From an uncultured Porphyromonadaceae bacterium (GTDB taxonomy: Bacteria > Bacteroidota > Bacteroidia > Bacteroidales > Muribaculaceae): a stretch of 5,334 nt of DNA. The position numbers were made by a program, and so were the translations under genes. This document shows, in pieces, positions 1 to 5,334 of this stretch. Below the pieces are notes generated by a model. The model made no database searches, was not told the origin of the DNA, and worked only from the letters and a program-made list of their open reading frames with translations. Where the stretch lies: the NCBI GenBank assembly GCA_900551515.1, contig URWH01000150.1, positions 1 to 5,334 on the forward strand, read 5' to 3'. The first letter of the stretch is position 1. Each line of letters starts with the position of its first letter.

Positions 1-3000
1 CGGGTACGGGCATACCCACGAGTTTGCCTATGCCTTGGTGCTTGTACACCCAGGGGGTGCCGTGGGCGTTGCTGTAGCATGCCTCGCACATCAGCATAAT
101 CGAGGGTTTGTTCCAGCGGCGCGACGGCATATCGCAGGTTTCGATGCCGCGTATTTCCTGCGTGAGGTATTTCTTGCCGCTGAAGAACACTTCGACGTCT
201 TCGTGCAGACGACCGCCGCCGTTCCAGCGCACATCGATGACGATGCCTTCGCGATCGTTGTACTTGCCCAGGACATCGCTGTACACGGTGCGGAACGAAC
301 CGTCATCCATGCTTTCGATATGGACGTATCCGAGGCGGCCGTTGCTCCAACGGTCTACATCGGCGGCACGCTGACGTACCCAGCGGTTGTACATCAGGCC
401 GTTGTGTGCCGATGCGGATATGGGCAGCACCACTTCGTCCCAGCGTTGTCCGCTATTGGGGTCGTAGATGCTTACCAGTGTCTTCTTGCCGGAGATGTCG
501 GTGAGAAGTACGGAGGCATCGGCGGTGGGAGTAATTTCCTCGCCGTTGATTTTTTCGATAATCATTCCGGGTGTCAGCATGGATGCTGCACGGTCAAAGG
601 GGCCATTCTTGAGCACCTCGGCCACGCGCAATCCCTTGCCGGTGTAGGACATATCGTAGAGCAGACCCAGCGAGGCCGTGCGGTCGCCCGAAGCGGAGCT
701 GCCGCTGTAGCGTCCGCCGGTATGGCTGACGTTGAGTTCGCCCAGCAGTTCGCTCAGCATCTCGGCATAGTCGTAGTTGTTGTTGATGTGCGGCAGGAAT
801 TTGGCGTAGGCTTTGTACATGCCGTCCCAGTCGCATCCGTTCATGTCTTTGCGGAAGAAGCGCTCTTTCTCTTCGTTGTACACGTACTGAAGCATATATT
901 CGCGCTCTTTGGCCGGATCGAGCTCCATGGTGCCGGATATCGAAACCGATTTCATCTTCCCGCCTTTGGGATCATATTTTTTCACTTGCGATCCGAGCAG
1001 ATAGATGTTGCCGTCTTTGTCCATCTCCATGCCCATTGCGCGGCCGTCGAGCTTGTTGGCTATCTTGGCGTCTTTCTTGCGGAGGTCTATCTCCCAGAGG
1101 TCGTAGCCGCCTTCAAATGCCGCGAGATAGTAGAGCTTCTGGCCGTCTTTGGTCAGGATGGCGTCGCAGATGTCGGCCGAGGCCGGGGTGAGGCGCACGG
1201 TGCGGTCGGTGAGATAGGTGAGGTCAATGGCGGGTTTATTGCTTTCGTCATCGGCCTTTTCTTCATCTTTCGCTTCGTCGCCTTTTTTATCTTTCTTGCC
1301 TTTCTTGCCTTTCTTCTTGTCTTTGTCGTCGCCGTCGTCTTTATCGCTTTTTTTCTTCGACGATTTCTTCACTTCTTTGAGCAGGGCATAGTCCTCTTCG
1401 CTCAGACGGTAGCGGTCGTAGGCGTCGCGGTCGAGGAAGGTGATCATCACGTCGTACTGCGAACCCCACGAGGCATGGTTGCGCATGCCGTAGCGTTCCG
1501 ACATGAAGAGAAGCGCTTTGCCGTCCATGACCCAGCGGGGATTGGAATCGAAATATCCCGTCTCGGTCACTTTCGTGAGCTTGCCCGTGGCCACTTCGAT
1601 CACGGCGATGTCGCCGTAGGGGTCGTGCTCGGGCTGTATGTATTCGATGGCTATCCATTTGCTGTCGGGCGACCAGTGGGCTGTGAACCCTTTGGTGCGG
1701 TGGGCGCGGGTGGTGCCGTCGGTGAGCTGACGCACTTTCTTGGTCTTCAGATCCATCACCATCAGCTTGTTGCGGTCCTGGATGAAGGCGAGCTGCTTGC
1801 CGTCGGGCGACAGCGAGGGCACCGTGCGGTCAATGCCGTCGTTGGGGAAGAGCGCTTTCTCTTCGATGAGCGTGGCGTTGGAGAAGTTCGGATCTTCCTG
1901 TCGCGCTATCTTGGCCACATATATATTATAATGTCCGTCGCGGGATGAGGTATAGTAAAGCTCGCGGGCGTCTTTGCCCCAGGTCACGTCCGATTCGTTT
2001 TCCGGCGTGTGGGTGATCTGTTTGATCGAGGGATATTCTACCGATGTCACGAACACTTCGCCGCGGCGGGTGAAGGCGAGCTGCTTGCCGTCGGGCGATA
2101 TTGCCGATCCGTCGGCGCCGTTCACGCGTAGCCGTTCGGGCATGTCGGTGTCGTCGGTCACCAGGTCGATGGCCACTTTCGAGGGCTTGCTCTGTCCGGG
2201 GGCGAGGGTGTAGATCTCACCGTCGTAGGTGAAGGCCAGCGTGCCGTTGGAGCCCTGCGAGAGGAAGCGCACGGGGTGTGTGGCGAAGTCGGTCACCGCC
2301 GTCACGGCCTTGGGGTTGGCGGCGTCCATGGCATATACGTTCATGGTCTTGCCGTCGCGCTCCGACAGGAAATAGATCTTGTTCTTGTCGGCGCTCACCA
2401 CCGGGTTGAGGTCCTCGCCGCCACGGGCCGTGAGGTTGGTGTGGCGTCCGGTGGAGGCATCGTAGCGCCAGATGTCGCGGGTCACCGATGAGGTGTGGTG
2501 CTTGCGCAGCGGATCTTCGAAGCCTTTCACGTCTTCATATATAAATGATTTGCCGTCGGGCAGATAGCTGATGCCTACGGCCGGCGTGGCGAGTATCTGC
2601 GCCGGACTGCCCCCGCCCACCGGCACGCGGTACACCTCGCGCATCACGCCCGTGGGGAACATGGCGCTGGTGGCCGGATCCTGTATCGAAGCCGAGTAGA
2701 CCACATATTTGCCGTCGGGTGTGAACGCTTCGGGCGTCTCCGAAGCGGAGTTGAACGTCAGCTGTGTGGCTGCGCCGCCTCCCGCCGGCATGATGAAGAT
2801 GTCGCGGCCGCCGTTGCGGTCGCTCGCAAAGGCTATCTGCTTGCCGTCGGGCGACCACACGATGTCGCTCTCATACGAGGGCATCGCCGTCAGCCTCACG
2901 GCATTGCCGCCGCCCGTCGCCACTTTATAGATGTCGCCTTTGTAGGTGAAGGCTATCTCTTGCCCGTCGGGCGATATCTTCACGTCGCGCAGCCATAGCG

Positions 3001-3067
3001 GCGTCGCTGCCGTGGCCGTCATGCCTATCGCGGCACATATCAAAGCAAAGGTCTGTCTGTATTTCAT
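1..3067 (-). CDS. Secreted Tricorn-type protease (peptidase family S41), 3' end beyond window
   Basis: Reading back from ATG at 3067-3065, the frame stays open for 1022 codons and leaves the window at base 1. Residues 1-21 form a signal peptide (Lys/Arg start, hydrophobic core, ending TATAA), so the enzyme is exported. Residues about 25-300 and 310-690 carry many SPDGK-type beta-propeller repeats (WD40-like/PD40), interrupted at 567-611 by a Lys/Asp/Glu-rich insert. A helical C1-like segment follows, then a PDZ domain (about 801-880) and the S41 core. Visible S41 signatures are SHT at 781-783 (catalytic His782), RWNGGG around 947-952, and CYSNAHG with the probable nucleophile Ser999. In archaeal Tricorn the catalytic set is completed by a later Glu, which would lie off the window. 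Family length suggests roughly 50-80 residues are missing. Tricorn cleaves short peptides produced by other proteases; here a role in peptide processing outside the cytoplasm is inferred. The start is fixed by the signal peptide and a purine-rich AAGAGA just upstream. Confidence 0.95.
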   Translation of the reverse strand, partial: MKYRQTFALICAAIGMTATAATPLWLRDVKISPDGQEIAFTYKGDIYKVATGGGNAVRLTAMPSYESDIVWSPDGKQIAFASDRNGGRDIFIMPAGGGAATQLTFNSASETPEAFTPDGKYVVYSASIQDPATSAMFPTGVMREVYRVPVGGGSPAQILATPAVGISYLPDGKSFIYEDVKGFEDPLRKHHTSSVTRDIWRYDASTGRHTNLTARGGEDLNPVVSADKNKIYFLSERDGKTMNVYAMDAANPKAVTAVTDFATHPVRFLSQGSNGTLAFTYDGEIYTLAPGQSKPSKVAIDLVTDDTDMPERLRVNGADGSAISPDGKQLAFTRRGEVFVTSVEYPSIKQITHTPENESDVTWGKDARELYYTSSRDGHYNIYVAKIARQEDPNFSNATLIEEKALFPNDGIDRTVPSLSPDGKQLAFIQDRNKLMVMDLKTKKVRQLTDGTTRAHRTKGFTAHWSPDSKWIAIEYIQPEHDPYGDIAVIEVATGKLTKVTETGYFDSNPRWVMDGKALLFMSERYGMRNHASWGSQYDVMITFLDRDAYDRYRLSEEDYALLKEVKKSSKKKSDKDDGDDKDKKKGKKGKKDKKGDEAKDEEKADDESNKPAIDLTYLTDRTVRLTPASADICDAILTKDGQKLYYLAAFEGGYDLWEIDLRKKDAKIANKLDGRAMGMEMDKDGNIYLLGSQVKKYDPKGGKMKSVSISGTMELDPAKEREYMLQYVYNEEKERFFRKDMNGCDWDGMYKAYAKFLPHINNNYDYAEMLSELLGELNVSHTGGRYSGSSASGDRTASLGLLYDMSYTGKGLRVAEVLKNGPFDRAASMLTPGMIIEKINGEEITPTADASVLLTDISGKKTLVSIYDPNSGQRWDEVVLPISASAHNGLMYNRWVRQRAADVDRWSNGRLGYVHIESMDDGSFRTVYSDVLGKYNDREGIVIDVRWNGGGRLHEDVEVFFSGKKYLTQEIRGIETCDMPSRRWNKPSIMLMCEACYSNAHGTPWVYKHQGIGKLVGMPVP
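1235..1369 (-). other. Lys/Asp/Glu-rich low-complexity insert in the Tricorn-like protease
   Basis: This in-frame stretch encodes residues 567-611 of the protease, almost entirely Lys, Asp and Glu with a few Gly and Ser (patterns such as KKKGKKGKKDKK). It is predicted to be disordered and solvent exposed. It lies within the second propeller region: SPDSK- and MDGK-type blades precede it and blades such as TKDGQKLYYL follow. Similar charged inserts are, from memory, common in Bacteroidota Tricorn homologues; archaeal Tricorn is not known to have one. Function is unknown. Confidence 0.8.
1783..2098 (-). repeat. Repeated DNA coding for SPDGK propeller-blade motifs
   Basis: The same 28-base string occurs at 1783-1810 and 2071-2098, each coding SPDGKQLAF. 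Its inner 18 bases recur at 2837-2854 (SPDGKQIAF). Shorter relatives containing ttgccgtcggg lie near 2550 and at 2709-2719. These are dispersed copies of the propeller-blade turn inside one gene, using the same codons each time, rather than a mobile or regulatory repeat. Confidence 0.8.
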
Positions 3068-3102
3068 TCTCTTGTTACGTTAAGGTGTCTATATTTTCGT
3101 TG

Positions 3103-3119
3103 GCTACGATTTTCGTAGC
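3103..3119 (-). promoter_or_regulatory. Perfect 7-bp hairpin in the leader of the protease gene
   Basis: gctacga at 3103-3109 pairs exactly with tcgtagc at 3113-3119 around a three-base loop, and the stem can extend through a G-T pair and a T-A pair to 3101 and 3121. With the promoter at 3130-3161, transcription should start near 3123, so the hairpin would sit at the extreme 5' end of the protease mRNA. It may protect the transcript end, or as DNA act as an operator over the start site. Both roles are inferred; the dyad itself is plain. Confidence 0.5.
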
Positions 3120-3129
3120 TATCATTCTA

Positions 3130-3161
3130 CAAAGTTAAGATTATTATTTCTTTCCGGCAAA
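3130..3161 (-). promoter_or_regulatory. Bacteroidota-type promoter of the Tricorn-like protease gene
   Basis: On the minus strand, TTTG (3161-3158) is followed after 20 bases by TAACTTTG (3137-3130). This fits the known Bacteroides primary sigma factor pattern, TTTG at -33 and TAnnTTTG at -7. Transcription would begin near 3123, leaving a leader of about 55 bases before the ATG at 3067. Confidence 0.7.
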
Positions 3162-3202
3162 TCCCATCCGCATTCCCGCCCCGAATAATCTTCGCTGCAA
3201 AT

Positions 3203-3234
3203 TTTGCCGTTTCGGGTTATAAGATGTAAATTTG
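3203..3234 (+). promoter_or_regulatory. Bacteroidota-type promoter reading into the FGE-domain fragment
   Basis: On the plus strand, TTTG (3203-3206) is followed after exactly 20 bases by TAAATTTG (3227-3234), again matching the TTTG/TAnnTTTG pattern. The predicted start is near 3241, only about 8 bases before recognisable FGE-domain coding begins at 3249, so there is no room for a ribosome binding site and start codon. It is divergent from the protease promoter, with about 40 bases between the two -33 elements. Confidence 0.6.
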
Positions 3235-3248
3235 CGATACCAATCACA

Positions 3249-3509
3249 TTCTACAACAGCGGCAAAGAAACACATCCGGTAGGCACAAAAGCACCAAACG
3301 AGTTGGGTATATATGATATGACCGGTAACATCTCGGAATGGGTCTCCGATGTTTGGTGCGATGACTATAGCAGCCCACGTTCGGGCTCTCGCCGCGTGTT
3401 CCGCGGCGGTGGCTGGGGCGGCAATGCGAGGATCTGCCGCGTTTCCCGCCGCTACTACCTCTCGCCCGACTACCGCTACGACGACCTCGGCTTCCGCCTC
3501 GCCCTATAG
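3249..3509 (+). pseudogene. C-terminal fragment of an FGE/SUMF1-fold protein with a hypervariable-looking tail
   Basis: The frame ending at the TAG at 3507-3509 encodes the C-terminal third of a formylglycine-generating-enzyme-like (FGE-sulfatase, C-type-lectin-related) domain. Landmarks in order are HPVGTKAPNELGIYDMTGN, SEWVSDVW, RVFRGGGW, CRVSRR and the terminal GFRLAL. Family proteins are usually about 250-350 residues, so the signal peptide and most of the domain are missing. The open frame reaches back to TTG 3204, but residues coded by 3204-3248 do not resemble the family and overlap a promoter. Other in-frame starts are TTG 3303 and ATG 3318, neither with a clear ribosome binding site. 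Aligned by eye to human FGE, Cys336 is replaced by Gly (codon at 3420) while Cys341 matches the Cys codon at 3435, so true formylglycine-generating activity is not expected. Hand-counted GC rises from about 48% (3249-3380) to about 70% (3381-3509). It may be a decayed gene, a silent cassette or a short expressed protein. Confidence 0.7.
3390..3506 (+). other. Candidate diversity-generating-retroelement variable region (VR)
   Basis: In this last stretch of the FGE fragment, the framework codons (Arg-Gly-Gly, Trp, Ala-Arg, Cys-Arg-Val-Ser, Arg, Ser-Pro, Arg, Gly-Phe-Arg-Leu-Ala) alternate with codons at positions that vary in this family. Those codons are TTC, GGC, GGC, GGC, AAT, ATC, CGC, TAC, TAC, CTC, GAC, TAC, TAC, GAC, GAC. 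All but one end in C, and all could arise from AAC, AGC or AAT by changes at adenine. Known DGR variable regions lie at the C-terminal end of lectin-like folds of this kind and show this adenine-specific pattern. No template repeat or reverse transcriptase is present in the window, and GC-rich codon use alone favours C endings, so the call is tentative. Confidence 0.4.
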
Positions 3510-3654
3510 TTCGTCCTTCAATGAGCCTGCTGACTTATCCGAATCTGCTGCAGAACGAATTTTGAGCTTCGGCGAGCCGGTAAGCAAGCCGCGCGGAGCG
3601 CGAGCGGCGGCCGGCGAGGGGCGGAATGCATGTAATTGCGTGGCCGATGGTTTT
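3510..3654. other. Convergent intergenic region with no gene seen
   Basis: These 145 bases separate the stop of the FGE fragment (plus strand) from the stop of the GH20 gene (minus strand). Short open frames exist in several phases but resemble no family I recognise. The region is unremarkable up to about 3565, then very GC-rich to about 3625. I see no classic terminator, meaning a stem followed by a T run, for either converging transcript. Confidence 0.6.
3588..3608. repeat. GC-rich hairpin between converging genes
   Basis: gccgc at 3588-3592 pairs with gcggc at 3604-3608. Inside, gcg (3593-3595) pairs with cgc (3599-3601), leaving a small loop and a two-base bulge; an alternative fold pairs cgcgc with gcgcg. 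Short direct copies of cggcgag flank it at 3570-3576 and 3612-3618. It could act as a transcription barrier or be part of a dispersed intergenic repeat. No T tract follows, so a standard terminator is not supported. Confidence 0.35.
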
Positions 3655-5214
3655 TCACCATGTGTAGCCGGGCGGCACATCCTGTCTGAAAGCCGGTCCG
3701 AATTCGTAGCCTTCGCTTTCCCAAAACGGCCTCGCGGCATCGATTCTTCGGTAAAAATCTTCAGGATGGGGTGTCGTATCGTCGCGATGCCACATCTGCT
3801 CGGCAAGTGCCAGTATACGCGGGAAGAGTCGGCGGTCGATCATATCCTCGGTCACGCCATAGTCGGTCCAGAGCGCGCATGTCATGCCCATAACCGAAGG
3901 ATTACCTTCGTTAAAAGCACTGTCGGCAGGATTGCGGAGATACACGTCGGCCAGATCAAACGTACGCTTCTGACCGTAGCCGCGCCAGGGCGTCAGCGGA
4001 AAGTTGAGGTAGGTGTAATAATTCGGACTGCATATCACCTCAAGGCCGCATGATAGGGCGTTGCGCAGTCCACGGCTGCCGTGGCCGCGGTAATTCCACC
4101 ACTGTATTACGGAATTGTCGGGCAGACGGTAGCCCTCTCCGGCCACCACATCGTCCCAGAATATGGCTTTGCGTCCTTTTGACTTAAGGTGACGGGCCAT
4201 TTCGGCGGAGAGCCACAGTTGGAGGGCATGGGTGTCGGCCAGATGCTCCCGCTCTAATCTTGCCCGGCACGATGGACATTTTTCCCAATTGTCCTTAGGC
4301 GCCTCATCGCCGCCGAGATGGATATACTCCGAGGGGAAAAGCTCGCAGACTTCATCCAATACGTTTTTCAGAAAGACAAGAGTGCTGTCGTTTCCGGCGC
4401 AAAAGATGTTCGGGGTAAATCCGGTCTGCGGAATCTCGATACGGTCGCCGAAGCATCCCAGCCCCGGGTAGGAGAAGATTGCAGCCTCGGCATGTCCGGG
4501 CATATCGATTTCGGGGACAATCTCAATTTTGCGCCTGCGCGCATAGTCGACCAACATGCGGATCTCATCTTGCGTATAATACCCCTGCTGCCCGGGGCTC
4601 TTACCGACGAAGGCGCCTTTTAGAGCAAGGAGCGGATAGCGCTTTATCTCGATCCTCCAGCCGAGTCCTTCGGTGAGATGCCAGTGGAAGCGGTTCATTT
4701 TAAGCATCGACGCCATGTCGATATATTTTTTGATCACCTCTACGGGCTGAAACTGCCGCCCGGAATCAAGCATGAATGCACGCCAACGCATGCGGGGCTC
4801 ATCGCTGACGCTCATGCATCTGAATTCAATGCCGCGGCTTGTGCTGACGGCCAGCTGCCGCAACGTCTGAACCGCATATACGAATCCGCCCGCATCGGAG
4901 GCTCGTATTTCCATGCGCCGCGGCGTTATGTCTATTTCATATCCTTCGGTGGGGATGGTGCTGTCCGTGATCCAGGCAACGTCGGAGTTGATGGTGTCGC
5001 AAGTCAGATGCAATCCCGCACCGGCCGCAAATTCATCGCGAAACAGTGTGAAATAGCCGGCTGTGGTGTCGTTGCAGCAGATGGCAATCTCTCGACCGAT
5101 ACAGAAGCTTCCCTCACGTGCTGCGAATCTGCGTGGCGAGGGGATCACAGACTGCGCCGCAAGGTCAAGCGCAGCTGACAAGATAATGAATATCGGCGTA
5201 ATCTTAAGTTTCAT
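3655..5214 (-). CDS. Secreted beta-N-acetylhexosaminidase, glycoside hydrolase family 20
   Basis: This complete 519-residue enzyme should remove terminal GlcNAc or GalNAc from glycans by the substrate-assisted GH20 mechanism. Residues 1-21 are a signal peptide (MKLKITPIF..., ending LAAQ before Ser22) with no lipobox Cys, so a periplasmic or secreted soluble enzyme is likely. Residues about 22-137 form the GH20b N-terminal domain. The catalytic barrel runs from about 139 to 477, with WRAFMLDSGR (144-153), HWHL (177-180), PEIDMPGHAE (234-243), the catalytic pair Asp303-Glu304 in HLGGDEAPK, FWDD (352-355), QWWN (371-374), LWTDYG (448-453) and a closing ALAEQMW. It stops about 40 residues after the barrel, so it has no appended carbohydrate-binding or C-terminal domain. 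An upstream in-frame ATG at 5253 would hide the signal peptide and lies at the predicted transcription start, so ATG 5214 is preferred. The gene is separated from the protease gene by the plus-strand FGE remnant. In the usual TDDQGW motif it has TEGLGW (181-186). Confidence 0.94.
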   Translation of the reverse strand: MKLKITPIFIILSAALDLAAQSVIPSPRRFAAREGSFCIGREIAICCNDTTAGYFTLFRDEFAAGAGLHLTCDTINSDVAWITDSTIPTEGYEIDITPRRMEIRASDAGGFVYAVQTLRQLAVSTSRGIEFRCMSVSDEPRMRWRAFMLDSGRQFQPVEVIKKYIDMASMLKMNRFHWHLTEGLGWRIEIKRYPLLALKGAFVGKSPGQQGYYTQDEIRMLVDYARRRKIEIVPEIDMPGHAEAAIFSYPGLGCFGDRIEIPQTGFTPNIFCAGNDSTLVFLKNVLDEVCELFPSEYIHLGGDEAPKDNWEKCPSCRARLEREHLADTHALQLWLSAEMARHLKSKGRKAIFWDDVVAGEGYRLPDNSVIQWWNYRGHGSRGLRNALSCGLEVICSPNYYTYLNFPLTPWRGYGQKRTFDLADVYLRNPADSAFNEGNPSVMGMTCALWTDYGVTEDMIDRRLFPRILALAEQMWHRDDTTPHPEDFYRRIDAARPFWESEGYEFGPAFRQDVPPGYTW

Positions 5215-5258
5215 GACATAATGTACGAAGGAGATGAGCGTCAAGCATCCCACAGGGA

Positions 5259-5266
5259 CAAAGATA
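5259..5266 (-). promoter_or_regulatory. Probable -7 element of the GH20 gene promoter
   Basis: Read on the minus strand this is TATCTTTG, a match to the Bacteroidota TAnnTTTG box. Transcription would start near 5252, giving a leader of about 38 bases before ATG 5214. No good TTTG is found at the expected -33 distance, so the promoter may be weak or depend on an activator. Confidence 0.5.
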
Positions 5267-5283
5267 CAGAATATATTCCGTAT
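5264..5283. promoter_or_regulatory. 20-base dyad overlapping the GH20 -7 box, candidate operator
   Basis: The centre, gaatatattc at 5269-5278, is a perfect 10-base palindrome. It is extended by atac (5264-5267) and gtat (5280-5283), with one non-matching pair between (5268 and 5279). So 18 of 20 positions are symmetric. It covers the upstream edge of the -7 box and much of the spacer, a usual place for a repressor site. A dimeric regulator is inferred; none is encoded in the window. Confidence 0.45.
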
Positions 5284-5307
5284 CCGTCCGAAAAAGGCCG
5301 CCTATGC

Positions 5308-5333
5308 CAAAGTTTTTTTACTGGCGAACTTTG
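5308..5333. repeat. Inverted repeat at the right edge
   Basis: caaagtt (5308-5314) is the exact reverse complement of aactttg (5327-5333), separated by 12 bases that include a run of T. It lies about 95 bases or more upstream of the GH20 start and may belong to the control region or terminator of a gene beyond the window. Too little sequence remains to decide. Confidence 0.3.
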
Positions 5334-5334
5334 C

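Noticed and set aside
772..786. Run reading AACAACAAC on the minus strand, considered as a DGR template repeat
   Set aside because: It codes an Asn run inside the protease (before the SHT motif), and its flanks do not match the FGE framework codons at 3390-3506.
35..1948. A 637-codon open frame on the plus strand opposite the protease gene
   Set aside because: It is codon-in-register antisense of a real gene with clear S41 and propeller motifs. Its apparent membrane segment comes from the antisense of the Lys/Asp insert (AAG to CTT, GAC to GTC). It has no family resemblance.
3204..3248. Coding use of the TTG at 3204 as the start of the FGE fragment
   Set aside because: The encoded residues do not resemble the FGE family, the stretch contains a consensus promoter, and no ribosome binding site precedes it.
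3647..3661. atggt/accat stem with a T-rich loop, considered as a terminator
   Set aside because: The stem is only 5 bp, the T run is in the loop rather than after the stem, and it overlaps the GH20 stop codon.
3504..3806. A 100-codon minus-strand frame ending in KDEL
   Set aside because: It overlaps the GH20 C-terminus out of phase; KDEL retention has no meaning in bacteria and the match is chance.
3349..4053. A 234-codon plus-strand open frame running from the FGE fragment into the GH20 gene
   Set aside because: It is out of phase with the FGE motifs and antisense to the GH20 C-terminus; Ala/Arg-rich composition reflects GC content.
4678..5178. A 166-codon plus-strand open frame opposite the GH20 gene
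   Set aside because: It is a shadow of the N-terminal half of a well-supported GH20 gene, with no recognisable domain or promoter.
5212..5253. Longer GH20 start at ATG 5253
   Set aside because: It would put 13 extra residues ahead of a clean signal peptide and coincides with the predicted transcription start, so ATG 5214 is preferred.

Overview
The window looks like chromosomal DNA from a fairly GC-rich member of the Bacteroidota, probably order Bacteroidales. Two things support this: the protein families (a secreted Tricorn-like S41 protease with a Lys/Asp-rich insert, and a secreted GH20 hexosaminidase), and the promoters, which match the Bacteroides-type pattern TTTG, about 20 bases, TAnnTTTG. 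The genus cannot be settled from this sequence; a gut family such as Muribaculaceae, Prevotellaceae or Bacteroidaceae is an inference.

Layout. Bases 1-3067 hold a minus-strand gene for a secreted Tricorn-type protease. It is cut by the left edge of the window after residue 1022, so it has no stop codon here. Its promoter lies at 3130-3161, with a small perfect hairpin in the 5' leader. Bases 3203-3509 hold a plus-strand remnant: a good plus-strand promoter that runs almost directly into the C-terminal part of a formylglycine-generating-enzyme (FGE/SUMF1) fold domain with no N-terminus, no signal peptide and no convincing start codon. Bases 3510-3654 are an intergenic stretch with a very GC-rich hairpin. 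Bases 3655-5214 hold a complete minus-strand gene for a secreted GH20 beta-N-acetylhexosaminidase. Its -7 box at 5259-5266 overlaps a 20-base near-perfect dyad that looks like an operator. The last 50 bases show only an inverted repeat.

How they fit together. The two complete-looking genes encode exported degradative enzymes, one for peptides and one for terminal N-acetylhexosamine residues of glycans. Each seems to have its own promoter, and they are separated by the FGE remnant on the opposite strand, so they are not one operon.

The most interesting element is the FGE remnant. Over its last 40 or so codons, nearly every position that differs from the usual FGE C-terminal framework is an NNC codon, as expected if AAC or AGC codons in a template had been changed at adenines. 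This resembles the variable region of a diversity-generating retroelement (DGR), whose known targets include C-type-lectin/FGE folds. No reverse transcriptase or template repeat lies in the window, so this is a hypothesis: a remote or decayed target cassette, or a member of a hypervariable FGE-fold family.
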